Assembly: GCA_964468435.1 (NCBI GenBank)
Contig: CAYXVE010000020.1
Span: 9,718 to 73,717, forward strand
DNA: 64,000 nt
Reading direction: 5' to 3'
DNA from: JBCCTX01 sp964468435
GTDB lineage: Bacteria > Bacteroidota > Bacteroidia > J057
Position 1 is the stretch's first letter. Each line of letters begins with the position of its first letter. The position numbers and the translations under genes were made by a program. The notes under the pieces were generated by a model. The model was not told where the DNA came from. It did no database searches and saw only the letters and a program-made list of their open reading frames with translations. Shown in pieces: positions 36,981 through 45,514 of this stretch.

Positions 36981-37002
36981 AGTATAAAATTACCCATACA
37001 TT

Positions 37003-37019
37003 TTGAAGAAATATTGAAG
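37003..37019 (-). promoter_or_regulatory. direct-repeat operator upstream of the response-regulator gene
   Basis: TTGAAGAAATATTGAAG (plus strand), identical over 17 bases to the element at 34968-34984. Two TTGAAG hexamers are 11 bases apart. It is 23 bases upstream of the response-regulator start codon. Exact sharing between the regulator's own promoter and the adjacent receptor promoter is the main evidence. Confidence 0.7.
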
Positions 37020-37224
37020 TCTTTATCCAGTATTATGACTTACCATCTGTAATTCTCATAATTCACCTATTCAAATACCAGATTTATCCTTTTTTTATTC
37101 CGGGAATTACTATTGTATTTCATTTTCAGGGAATCCCTTTATATGAACAACTTTTAATAGCTTATCTCATCAACACGCTATCAAATTTTGCATGTATCCA
37201 TAAATATCCTCACACAAAGTAAAC

Positions 37225-38016
37225 ATGAAAAGAGGTGAACAGAAAACCATCCCAAATGCACTGCCAAAAGTTCATGACCGCTACTACCACTTTATTGGGA
37301 GTAGCGGCCTCATTTTAAGCCTACTATTTCTGACAGGTTGCCGTAAAAGACTTTCAGAGTGGTCAGTGTTCTTTCCTGATCTATCCAGTTTTTCTTCACC
37401 CAGACCCGCAGATTTAAACCAGGATGGAATACAGGGTCTTGTGATCGGTGTTGGAAAAAAAGAATTTATGGCTATAGATACAGGAGTGATTGCCATTGAT
37501 GGCCTTGATGGTTCGGTCATTTGGTTTAGTCCTACTAAAGATCAAAAAAACAATTCAGGTGCTCATAGATGGATCTAATGGACATATTGAGCTACAGGAC
37601 ACCTTAGGCTTTATACAGATAGGAAGTCCTCTGGCAGCGGTTATCAATGAGGATGAGACCCTTGAAGTTTTTTTACGATCAATACCCATCAGGAGGATAA
37701 TCCGGAAAACTATTATAACACCCTTTATGGTATAAGTACGACCCTAATTATGTTGGATTGTACAGAAAAAATATATGATCCTGTATTGGGCCCTTTCCGG
37801 GGAATAAATCCTGCTTCAACTCCATGGATAGGGGATATCGATCAGGATAATCAACTTGATGTGCTGTTCACATACATGTGTGATACCATTTCTTGCCTTT
37901 CCTTTCATGGGATCAGAATCCTTAGAAAAGAATTACCAGTAGCTGCGAGCAATATCTCTTGGTCTTCCTATATGGGCAATCGTCATGATGGAAAATACGC
38001 TATGCTTATGCCCTAG
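37225..38016 (+). pseudogene. frameshifted beta-propeller (FG-GAP/PQQ-like) lipoprotein gene
   Basis: Three overlapping pieces form one gene: frame 1 from 37225 to about 37550, frame 2 to about 37670, then frame 1 again to the TAG at 38014-38016. The switches fall in an A7 run (one A too many) and a T7 run (one T too few), so the changes cancel and the repaired product is about 263 residues. It has a lipobox (LSLLFLTGCRKR), FG-GAP-like calcium loops (ADLNQDGIQGLVIG; GDIDQDNQLDVLF), a propeller blade VIAIDGLDGSVIWF and FIQIGSPLAAVINEDE. Either a recent pseudogene or homopolymer sequencing errors. Its end overlaps the convergent atpC end by 11 bases. Confidence 0.75.
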
Positions 38017-38272
38017 TCTCGATTAACTTTTCCACCAGGACAATGACTTTGTTATTCAGCACCTCTACTACCCCATCCTCAATGGCATATTCTGACACTG
38101 CGCCACCGGGCTTTTCGACTTTGATAAGTCCCTTACCCAGGGTGGATATCAATGGGGCGTGATTATAGAGTACCTGGAAGGCACCTGAGACACCAGGCAC
38201 CCTTACTGCAGTTACATCTCCAGTGAAAACCTGACGATCAGGTGTTACGATTTCCAGTGCAAATTCTTTCAT
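38006..38272 (-). CDS. atpC: ATP synthase F1 epsilon subunit
   Basis: 88 residues from the ATG at 38272; an in-frame ATG eight codons earlier would add MISNLRSY, absent from the usual epsilon start. Seen: LEIVTPDRQVFTGDVTAVRVPG (in part), GAFQVLYNHAPLISTLGKG and VVEVLNNKVIVLVE, the N-terminal beta-sandwich of epsilon. The C-terminal helical domain is absent, as is common in Bacteroidota. It follows atpD on the same strand; the remaining subunits are not in the window, the usual split arrangement in this phylum. Confidence 0.93.
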   Translation of the reverse strand: MKEFALEIVTPDRQVFTGDVTAVRVPGVSGAFQVLYNHAPLISTLGKGLIKVEKPGGAVSEYAIEDGVVEVLNNKVIVLVEKLIETRA

Positions 38273-38303
38273 ATAACTTCTAAGATTGCTGATCAAGAAG
38301 GAT

Positions 38304-39812
38304 TTAGGCTTCTGCCATCAATTCTTCACCTGCTTTCAATACCATATTGATATCTCCTTTCAAGTAGAAAGCTTGTTCTGGCAAATGATCCAGTTCTCCA
38401 CTGAGGATCATATTAAATCCCTTGATCGTATCTTCGATCTTAACAAATTGACCTGGGATACCTGTAAACTGTTCCGCAACAAAGAATGGCTGAGATAGGA
38501 AACGCTGTATTTTACGAGCACGTTCTACCGCCAGTTTATCTTCCTCTGAAAGTTCGTCCATCCCCAGAATGGCGATGATATCCTGGAGTTCTTTATAGCG
38601 TTGCAGAGTCTGAATAATATTCTGAGCACAGTCATAATGCTCATCGCCCACAATATCGGGCTGCAAAATACGAGATGTGGATGTAAGGGGATCTACTGCA
38701 GGATAGATACCTAAAGAGGCAAGCGAACGCGACAATTCCGTAGTTGCGTCCAGGTGGGCAAAGGTAGTTGCCGGGGCCGGATCTGTATAGTCATCTGCTG
38801 GTACATAGATGGCCTGGATGGAGGTGATAGAACCGCGTTTGGTAGAAGTAATGCGCTCCTGAAGTTCGCCCATCTCAGAAGCTAGGGTAGGTTGATATCC
38901 CACCGCTGAAGGCATACGTCCCAGTAGAGCTGACACCTCAGAACCAGCCTGTGTAAAACGGAAAATATTGTCTATAAAAAACAGTACATCCTTTCCCTTT
39001 GCATCGTTGGGATCACCATCGCGGAAATATTCCGCAATTGTCAAACCCGTCAAGGCCACTCGGGCACGTGCTCCTGGAGGCTCATTCATTTGACCAAATA
39101 CCATGGTGAGTTTTGAATCCTTCAATTTTTCCATATCTACCTTCTCAAGGGACCATTTCCCCTCTTCCATACTATGTTCAAAATCCTCCCCATAGCGAAT
39201 TACATTTGCCTCAATCATCTCCCGTAAAATATCATTTCCTTCACGGGTACGCTCTCCTACACCCGCAAATACCGACAATCCATCATAAGCGAGGGCAATA
39301 TTGTTGATTAACTCTTGTATCAATACAGTCTTTCCTACCCCTGCACCACCAAAAAGACCTACCTTTCCACCTTTGAGGTAGGGTGCAAGCAAATCAATCA
39401 CTTTAATACCTGTATATAGTACCTCCTGCTCAGTTTTCAGATCTTCATACTTCGGGGCAGAGCGGTGAATGGAGTAGCTTTCTTTTACCTCAGGCACAGG
39501 AAGACCATCGATCGGAGCACCCACCACGTTAAACAATCTTCCGCGTACCATATCCCCGATCGGTACCTGTATCGTCTGACCCTTATCAGAGACTTCATCT
39601 CCACGACTAATGCCTTCTGTAGAGTCCATCGCGATTGCACGTACGCGACTTTCGCCCAAATGCTGTTGAACTTCCAGTACCAATACCGTACCGTCTTTCT
39701 TTTCTATCTCTAGAGCGCTATTAATCTTAGGGAGTACGGATCCCTCACCGCTAAAATCAGCATCTATCACTGGACCAATTATCTGTGCAACTTTACCTTT
39801 GTTTTCTACCAT
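38304..39812 (-). CDS. atpD: ATP synthase F1 beta subunit
   Basis: 502 residues. Walker A GGAGVGKTVLIQELI near residue 155, catalytic GERTREGNDL-type segment (GVGERTREGNDILREM), Walker B VLFFIDNIFRFTQAGSEVSA (in part), and the DELSEEDKLAVERARKIQRF segment (in part). It carries the catalytic sites of the rotary F1 head. It is the first gene of the atpDC pair; its promoter should lie in the 162-base gap to the divergent glycosyltransferase gene. Confidence 0.97.
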   Translation of the reverse strand: MVENKGKVAQIIGPVIDADFSGEGSVLPKINSALEIEKKDGTVLVLEVQQHLGESRVRAIAMDSTEGISRGDEVSDKGQTIQVPIGDMVRGRLFNVVGAPIDGLPVPEVKESYSIHRSAPKYEDLKTEQEVLYTGIKVIDLLAPYLKGGKVGLFGGAGVGKTVLIQELINNIALAYDGLSVFAGVGERTREGNDILREMIEANVIRYGEDFEHSMEEGKWSLEKVDMEKLKDSKLTMVFGQMNEPPGARARVALTGLTIAEYFRDGDPNDAKGKDVLFFIDNIFRFTQAGSEVSALLGRMPSAVGYQPTLASEMGELQERITSTKRGSITSIQAIYVPADDYTDPAPATTFAHLDATTELSRSLASLGIYPAVDPLTSTSRILQPDIVGDEHYDCAQNIIQTLQRYKELQDIIAILGMDELSEEDKLAVERARKIQRFLSQPFFVAEQFTGIPGQFVKIEDTIKGFNMILSGELDHLPEQAFYLKGDINMVLKAGEELMAEA

Positions 39813-39974
39813 GCTTAGTGATTATCAGAATATGTAAAAACCTCAGCAAGTTACATGCCTTAGCAAATTTTTACAACATATTAATGCTTATATTGTCATA
39901 TTTTAGTAGCCAACTACTACTATTTCAGAATTTCTTTTCCATGACGGAAGATTTATACCACACGTATATCTCAT

Positions 39975-41273
39975 ATGACCATTCACAAAGGACTCACATA
40001 TCTGGAAAAACACCGCTTCCTTCCCCGACAAATTTCTCTCACTCCTCATCCATCCCTCAATTTCATCATCACGATTCCCTGTCATGATGAATTTCACCTC
40101 GACAAAACCCTGGAATCTCTGGAAGCTTGCCACTCCATACCTGCCGGAATAGAAGTAATCATCGTGATCAATGCAGGCCAACACCACCCTGCAAACATCC
40201 ATCGTCAAAACGAACGGACCTTAAATTGGCTAAATACCTGGAAAACAGCTTACACAAGAAAGCTGACCTACCATGCTATTTATGTACAGGACCTCCCGCG
40301 TAAACATGCAGGCGTTGGCCTGGCCAGAAAGATTGCCATGGATGAAGCGGTAGATCGCTTTTCTCAAGCGGAATCTGAAGACGGCATCATCGCCTGTCTG
40401 GATGCTGACTGTACGGTTGCAGATAACTATCTAGCAGAAGTATATCGATGCTTCCATACTCCTCCCTATCCACAAGCCAGCAGCATCTACTTTGAACATC
40501 CCCTGTCTGGTCATGAATATGCCCCTGATGTATATGAGGGAATAGTCTATTATGAACTGTTTCTGAGATACTACATCCAGGGACTCAGGTATGCAGGGTT
40601 TCCATATGCCTATCATACTATAGGTTCTTCCATGGCTGTAACCTCCCAGGCTTATCAGCATAAGGGTGGGATGAACCGCAAAAAAGCCGGGGAAGATTTT
40701 TATTTCCTGCATAAATTCATTCCAAGTGGACGCTTTGCAGAAATCCATTCCACAACGGTGTTTCCCGCTCCCCGCCCTTCCCAGAAAGTGCCTTTCGGCA
40801 CAGGAAGAGCTATCAAGGATTGGCTTTCAGGTGCCAAAAATCTGGAATATGCCTATGCTTTGCAAAGCTTCCTAGACCTGAAAAAACTGCTACGACAAGT
40901 ACCACATCTATTTGATCACCCTCCTGAATATCTACCCGGATCAATCAGTAACTTTCTGAAAAATTACGATTTTTCTGTCAAGCTCGAAGAAATACGTCAA
41001 CATGTAGCCTCCCGTTCTGCTTTTTGCAGGCGCTTCTTCCAATGGTTCGATGCTTTGAAAGCATTGAAATACATCCATTTTGCCAGAGATGAATATTATC
41101 CCGACGAACCGCTCTCGCAAGTAGCCAGACAACTCTACCAATTGGAGGGACATCAGGATGTAACCGATTTTATAGACTTCAAAGATTGGCTAACTATATA
41201 CCGGAGATGGCAAAAAAATAACGGCGGATTCATGAATCCGCCGTCAGGGAAGGGTACTTTTTACAGGGATTAG
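39975..41273 (+). CDS. family 2-like glycosyltransferase
   Basis: 432 residues, soluble GT-A fold: LNFIITIPCHDEFHLDKTLESL (in part), VEVIIVINAG-type strand (GIEVIIVINAGQ), KHAGVGLARKIAMDEA, and a DxD motif in IIACLDADCTV near residue 145. GEDFYFLHKFIP is reminiscent of the acceptor-binding ED motif. The final 18 residues read through a perfect 24-base palindrome, so the C-terminus may have been extended by it. It is transcribed alone, followed by a long non-coding stretch. Acceptor and sugar are unknown. Confidence 0.8.
   Translation: MTIHKGLTYLEKHRFLPRQISLTPHPSLNFIITIPCHDEFHLDKTLESLEACHSIPAGIEVIIVINAGQHHPANIHRQNERTLNWLNTWKTAYTRKLTYHAIYVQDLPRKHAGVGLARKIAMDEAVDRFSQAESEDGIIACLDADCTVADNYLAEVYRCFHTPPYPQASSIYFEHPLSGHEYAPDVYEGIVYYELFLRYYIQGLRYAGFPYAYHTIGSSMAVTSQAYQHKGGMNRKKAGEDFYFLHKFIPSGRFAEIHSTTVFPAPRPSQKVPFGTGRAIKDWLSGAKNLEYAYALQSFLDLKKLLRQVPHLFDHPPEYLPGSISNFLKNYDFSVKLEEIRQHVASRSAFCRRFFQWFDALKALKYIHFARDEYYPDEPLSQVARQLYQLEGHQDVTDFIDFKDWLTIYRRWQKNNGGFMNPPSGKGTFYRD
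41221..41244. repeat. perfect 24-bp GC-rich palindrome inside the glycosyltransferase 3' end
   Basis: ACGGCGGATT, loop CATG, AATCCGCCGT: a 10-base stem with a self-complementary loop, 29 bases before the stop codon. On the minus strand the stem is followed by TATTTTTTTG, which would make a good rho-independent terminator for a transcript arriving from the non-coding region to the right. On the plus strand no T-run follows directly. Confidence 0.8.
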
Positions 41274-41434
41274 GGGTTGGTCAGGGAAGACGAATAATAT
41301 TAATCTCGTTTTTAAGTACCCTTTTAAACACACACTCAATGATACTATTCTAAGCGCAATTCTTGAGGGAATTTTGTACTGGCATTTCAAAACTATCGTA
41401 TGGCATCATATTCAACTTTTTCGAAAAAATCTCA

Positions 41435-41476
41435 TTGCAAATATTTATTATGCAAATAAATAAATATGCATTGCAA
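41435..41476. repeat. imperfect inverted repeat
   Basis: Arms TTGCAA-ATATTTATT and AATAAATAT-GCA-TTGCAA: 15 complementary bases with one 3-base bulge, 9-base spacer. AT-rich except for the TTGCAA ends. Confidence 0.5.
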
Positions 41477-41606
41477 CTATGTAGCATAATTCATTTTTTT
41501 TCTTACATCAAATATCACTAATTGTTAAATTACTTGCTGTTGTTTTAACATGGTCCTAAACTAAATAGTTTTGAATAATTTTTTTACAGATAATGAGTAT
41601 TTTGCT

Positions 41607-41668
41607 TATTACATCTTTTTTTAGTATAAATAACTTAGTAAATGGCTGTATACCGGAAAGATGTAATA
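41607..41668. repeat. 12-bp perfect inverted repeat
   Basis: TATTACATCTTT (41607-41618) and AAAGATGTAATA (41657-41668), separated by 38 bases; two further G-T pairs extend the stem inward. It could be the basal stem of an RNA or paired protein-binding sites. Confidence 0.5.
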
Positions 41669-41998
41669 CTTTGAAATGACCGTTTATCTCTTAAAAATTT
41701 AATTTTATTTAGAAAATATGCGGTTTTTATAGCTTACTGACAAATATACAAATGGACGCTTTAAATGAATTGCCCCATATATTTATAATTTCTTACATCA
41801 TTACTTTCCTAAAAATGATGCATGCTAAGGATTTAGAGTAAAATGCGGTATATATTCTCACTGGTTTTTTAAAGCCTTAATGATTAAGGTTCTCACTTGC
41901 CACCAAAATTTCCTGCCTAATTACCAGATTTTTTCCCTCAAGGGTCCGTAATGGTATTTTTCCTAACTTTAGCACCCGAGTGAATTTAATTGAAATAC

Positions 41999-42790
41999 AT
42001 GAAAAAGAACCATGACTTTTTGCAAGCTTTTGAAAAACTAGTTTCTGTCATTCACGAACTCAGAGAAAAATGCCCATGGGATAAAAAACAGACCTTTGAA
42101 AGTCTCAGGCACCTCACTATAGAGGAAACCTACGAACTGGCTGATGCTATTCTCAAAAAAGATTATCCGGAATTGAAAGTAGAACTGGGAGACCTGCTGC
42201 TACACATTGTCTTCTATGCCAGAATCGCTGCCGAACAGAATCACTTTGACTTAAGTGAAGTCATACAATCACAGACGGAAAAACTCATTCGTAGACATCC
42301 ACATATCTATGGCGATGTACAGGCTGATACAGAGGAAGAAGTACTCAAAAACTGGGAGCAGATTAAGGAACGGGAAAAGAAGCAAGAAGCTGGAAATGAA
42401 AAACCCAAATCCAGGTTGGAAGGTGTTCCCGATGCCCTGCCTCCACTTGTACAGGCTTATCGCATCCAGGAAAAAGTAGTTTCCGTAGGTTTTGAATGGG
42501 AACACACAAGAGAGGTCCTGGACAAAGTAAATGAAGAACTGGAAGAACTTGAACAGGCAGAAAACCTGGAAGAAAAAGAATCTGAAATGGGAGATCTGCT
42601 ATTCACAATCGTCAATTACTGCCGCTTTATCGGTATCAATCCATATGATGCACTGAGTAAAACCAATCTCAAATTTAAGCGAAGATTTCAATATATGGAA
42701 CAACAGGCATATCAACGCCAAAAAACGCTATCTGAGATGAATCCACAGGAAATGGAACTACTCTGGCAGGAAGCCAAAACACAGGAATAA
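41999..42790 (+). CDS. mazG: nucleoside triphosphate pyrophosphohydrolase MazG
   Basis: 263 residues from the ATG at 41999; a TTG three codons upstream is also in frame. Two tandem MazG domains: LREKCPWDKKQTFESLRHLT with EETYELADAI...ELGDLLLHIVF (metal-binding E-x-x-E...E-x-x-D) at about 15-105, and GFEWEHTREVLDKVNEELEE with EMGDLLFTIVNYCR at about 165-235. It hydrolyses non-canonical or damaged NTPs to NMPs and pyrophosphate, and in E. coli also affects ppGpp levels. It stands alone between two spacers. Confidence 0.95.
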   Translation: MKKNHDFLQAFEKLVSVIHELREKCPWDKKQTFESLRHLTIEETYELADAILKKDYPELKVELGDLLLHIVFYARIAAEQNHFDLSEVIQSQTEKLIRRHPHIYGDVQADTEEEVLKNWEQIKEREKKQEAGNEKPKSRLEGVPDALPPLVQAYRIQEKVVSVGFEWEHTREVLDKVNEELEELEQAENLEEKESEMGDLLFTIVNYCRFIGINPYDALSKTNLKFKRRFQYMEQQAYQRQKTLSEMNPQEMELLWQEAKTQE

Positions 42791-42844
42791 TCTTATTTTT
42801 ACTGATGCAAGTTGTAACACCCATTAACTCAATCACTCAATATC

Positions 42845-43699
42845 ATGAAATCTACTGTAATTTGTTTAACACTTATGCTGATGGTTGGGCTGCTTGCCTG
42901 CAACAATCAGCCTCAGGAGGAATCAGCCTCTACTGACGACATGGAGCAGGCTGAGACCATGGATCCCACTCCTCAGGTGAAGGGAGCGGAAGTATCCTAC
43001 GAAGCCGATGATATCACCATGAAAGGGTATATCGCTTATGACGAAAACATGGAAAGAAGCCGTCCTGGTGTGCTAATCATCCACGAATGGTGGGGACACA
43101 ATGACTATGTACGTGCCAGAGCAGATGAACTGGCCCAGATGGGCTATGTAGCCCTTGCCCTGGATATGTATGGCGATGGAAAGACAGCTGCACATCCAGA
43201 AGATGCCGGAAAATTTTCCAGTGCTGTCATGCAAAACATGGAGGGTGCCAAAGCCAGATTTGCCAAAGCCCTTGAGACCCTAAAAAATCACCCCATGTGC
43301 GATTCCACCCGCACAGCAGCTATCGGATACTGCTTTGGTGGATCGGTAGCGCTGACCATGGCCAATGCAGGTTTTGATCTGGATGGGGTAGCCGCTTTTC
43401 ATAGTGGATTACAGCTTCCTGTAATGCCTAAGGCAGGAGCCGTACAAGCAAAAGTGTTGGTCTGTAATGGGGCAGATGATCCCTTCATCCCGGCTGAACA
43501 GACCGAAGCCTTCCAAAATGCCATGGATGAAGCTGGTGTTGATTATGAATACCATGCTTATGAGGGTGCTGTACACGGATTCACAAATCCTGAAGCTGAT
43601 TCACTGGGCCAGGAATTTGATCTTCCCTTAGCTTACGATACCGAAGCAGATGAGCAATCCTGGCAGGAACTTAAAGATCTCTTCGCAGAGATTTTCTAA
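42845..43699 (+). CDS. dienelactone hydrolase-family lipoprotein
   Basis: 284 residues. Lipoprotein signal peptide (LMLMVGLLACNNQ, Cys near 19), an acidic linker, then an alpha/beta-hydrolase: GVLIIHEWWGHNDYVRARAD, IGYCFGGSVAL with Cys nucleophile near 165, VCNGADDPFIP (Asp) and GAVHGFTNPEAD (His), the DLH catalytic triad Cys-Asp-His. Classic DLH opens dienelactone in chlorocatechol degradation, but lipid-anchored members probably act on other esters. It is alone; a terminator lies about 165 bases downstream. Confidence 0.88.
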   Translation: MKSTVICLTLMLMVGLLACNNQPQEESASTDDMEQAETMDPTPQVKGAEVSYEADDITMKGYIAYDENMERSRPGVLIIHEWWGHNDYVRARADELAQMGYVALALDMYGDGKTAAHPEDAGKFSSAVMQNMEGAKARFAKALETLKNHPMCDSTRTAAIGYCFGGSVALTMANAGFDLDGVAAFHSGLQLPVMPKAGAVQAKVLVCNGADDPFIPAEQTEAFQNAMDEAGVDYEYHAYEGAVHGFTNPEADSLGQEFDLPLAYDTEADEQSWQELKDLFAEIF

Positions 43700-43705
43700 T
43701 AGAAA

Positions 43706-43725
43706 GGGATTGCGTTAGCAATCCC
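43706..43725. terminator. perfect hairpin just after the dienelactone hydrolase gene
   Basis: GGGATTGC-GTTA-GCAATCCC, 8-bp stem, 6 bases after the stop codon. On the plus strand it is followed by CAAAAAA rather than T, so it may protect the 3' end or be a processing signal rather than stop transcription; on the minus strand TTTCT follows. Confidence 0.4.
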
Positions 43726-43862
43726 CAAAAAAGTTGTCTCACAAGTTAATCGTTACGCTCTGTCGTTAAAGATTTCCTAAATAACGCGTTCATAAAAGAG
43801 GATAAGTCATGCGATTTTAAAAATTGGAGGAGCATTTTTAGAAACGATAAAAATCTAACAGA

Positions 43863-43896
43863 GGGAAGTCGACTTTTGAGACTTCCCCCTTTTTTG
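43863..43896 (+). terminator. rho-independent terminator
   Basis: GGGAAGTC, 9-base loop, GACTTCCC, then CCTTTTTT. It is oriented to stop plus-strand transcription 164 bases after the dienelactone hydrolase stop codon. Confidence 0.85.
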
Positions 43897-44021
43897 TTGA
43901 ATGGTGTGAGCTACTATACGCTAACGATATCTGTGGTCCACTTATGTGATATTTGATGTCTTCTGTGTCAAGCAAATGCCATCTCAGGCTCTTGCACCAG
44001 AGATCGACTTAAGACTGTCCC

Positions 44022-45416
44022 CTACAAATGTATCACCTCGTCGTAGGCAGCAGCGGCTGCTTCCATGACGGCTTCAGACATTGTTGGATGTGGATGCACA
44101 GCCTTAATAATTTCATGTCCTGTAGTCTCCAGTTTGCGGGCTACGACCACCTCAGCGATCATATCTGTCACACCAGCACCTACCATATGTGCACCCAGAA
44201 ACTCTCCATATTTAGCATCAAAGATGACCTTGACAAACCCGTCGTTTTTGCCTGATGCACTAGCTTTACCAGAGGCTGAGAAGGGGAATTTACCCACCTT
44301 GATTTCACCGTACTGCTCCTTGGCATCAGCCTCGGTAAGACCTACTGAAGCAACCTCAGGCTGGCAGTAAGTACAGGAGGGAATATTATGGTAATCAAGC
44401 GGCTCTATATCCATACCAGCCATTTTCTCTACACAAATGATCCCTTCATGAGAAGCGACGTGTGCCAAGGCTGGCCCAGATGTCATGTCCCCGATTGCAT
44501 AAACTCCATCCAGGTTAGTATGATAGAATTCATCAACCACGACTTTGCCTTTTTCTACCTTAATACCCTGCTCTTCCAGCCCTAAGCCCTCTACGTTAGC
44601 TACAACTCCAACAGCTGAAAGTAGTATATCTGCTTCGAGTTTCTTTTCTCCTTTGGATGTCTTTACCGAAGCTACCACACCCTTACCCGAAGTATCTACA
44701 TGGGTTACCTCAGCACTGGTCATGATTTCCATGCCGCGCTTTTTGTAGATCCTTGCCATCTGGTTGGATACTTCTTCATCCTCCCGGGGAAGAATGCGGT
44801 CCAGGTACTCTACTACCGTTACTTTGGTACCCATTGCAGTATAAAAGTAGGCAAACTCTATTCCAATAGCTCCTGAACCTACCACGATCATGGTTTTAGG
44901 CTGCTTGCCCAACGTCATCGCCTTGCGGTATCCAATAATCTTTTTGCCATCTATCGCCATATTGGGGAGACTCCGCGAACGAGCACCTGTAGCCAGGATG
45001 ATATTCTTGGCCTGATACACAGTTTTTTTGCCTGATTCATCGGTTACCTCTACCTCTTTTTTAGCGAGTAGTTTCCCCGTACCCATCAACGCATCAATCT
45101 TATTTTTCCGGAACAGAAAATTGACCCCTTTACTCATTTTCCCTGCTACTCCCCTACTCCGTTTTACTACTTCGCCAAAATCATGCTTATAGCTATCTAC
45201 TGATATTCCATAATCTTTGGCATGACTGAAATAATCCATCACTTCAGCACTTTTTAAAAGTGTTTTGGTCGGGATACATCCCCAATTCAAACAAATCCCT
45301 CCCAGCGACTCTTTTTCTACAACTCCCACTGACATGCCAAGCTGAGATGCACGAATGGCAGCTACATACCCTCCGGGACCACTACCTATTACAATGAGAT
45401 CATAATTTTTTGCCAT
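44022..45416 (-). CDS. lpdA: dihydrolipoyl dehydrogenase (E3)
   Basis: 464 residues. FAD site LIVIGSGPGGYVAAIRASQL, redox disulfide GGICLNWGCIPTKTLL (Cys pair near 41 and 46), NAD site TMIVVGSGAIGIEFAYFY, GVYAIGDMTSGPALAHVASHEG (in part), and the C-terminal catalytic HPHPTMSE His-Glu pair. It reoxidises dihydrolipoamide in pyruvate and 2-oxoglutarate dehydrogenases. It is not beside E1/E2 genes. The last residues (YDEVIHL) are typical of Bacteroidota E3. Confidence 0.97.
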   Translation of the reverse strand: MAKNYDLIVIGSGPGGYVAAIRASQLGMSVGVVEKESLGGICLNWGCIPTKTLLKSAEVMDYFSHAKDYGISVDSYKHDFGEVVKRSRGVAGKMSKGVNFLFRKNKIDALMGTGKLLAKKEVEVTDESGKKTVYQAKNIILATGARSRSLPNMAIDGKKIIGYRKAMTLGKQPKTMIVVGSGAIGIEFAYFYTAMGTKVTVVEYLDRILPREDEEVSNQMARIYKKRGMEIMTSAEVTHVDTSGKGVVASVKTSKGEKKLEADILLSAVGVVANVEGLGLEEQGIKVEKGKVVVDEFYHTNLDGVYAIGDMTSGPALAHVASHEGIICVEKMAGMDIEPLDYHNIPSCTYCQPEVASVGLTEADAKEQYGEIKVGKFPFSASGKASASGKNDGFVKVIFDAKYGEFLGAHMVGAGVTDMIAEVVVARKLETTGHEIIKAVHPHPTMSEAVMEAAAAAYDEVIHL

Positions 45417-45429
45417 ATATATTGTTTGT

Positions 45430-45471
45430 TATTTTAGGACTAAAACCTATATCATATAAAGCCCTAAAATA
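45430..45471. repeat. nested inverted repeats in the lpdA leader
   Basis: TATTTTAGG (45430-45438) and CCTAAAATA (45463-45471) are perfect 9-base arms; inside the left part, TTTTAG-GA-CTAAAA (45432-45445) forms a second, mutually exclusive dyad. They lie 14-55 bases upstream of the lpdA start. Alternative pairing of this kind can regulate a leader, but a protein-binding role is equally possible. Confidence 0.35.
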
Positions 45472-45514
45472 GAAAAATGTTGATATAGCAACCAATAGGA
45501 AATTCAAATGATCG

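Larger units (their letters stand above)
41274..41998. other. 725-base AT-rich non-coding stretch with inverted repeats
   Basis: No credible reading frame on either strand. Visible structure: a 15-bp stem with a 3-base bulge at 41435-41476, a 12-bp inverted repeat at 41607-41668, and a 12-base direct repeat TTTCTTACATCA at 41499-41510 and 41789-41800. With the minus-strand terminator-like palindrome at 41221 this could encode a non-coding RNA or be the residue of a lost element. The promoter of mazG presumably lies at its right end. Confidence 0.5.
43700..44021. other. 322-base convergent spacer with two hairpins
   Basis: Between the dienelactone hydrolase stop and the lpdA stop. It holds a perfect 8-bp hairpin near the left end and a strong plus-strand terminator at 43863. 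No reading frame of note. The 137 bases between the two structures are either a long 3' untranslated region or a small RNA ending at the terminator. Confidence 0.5.
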
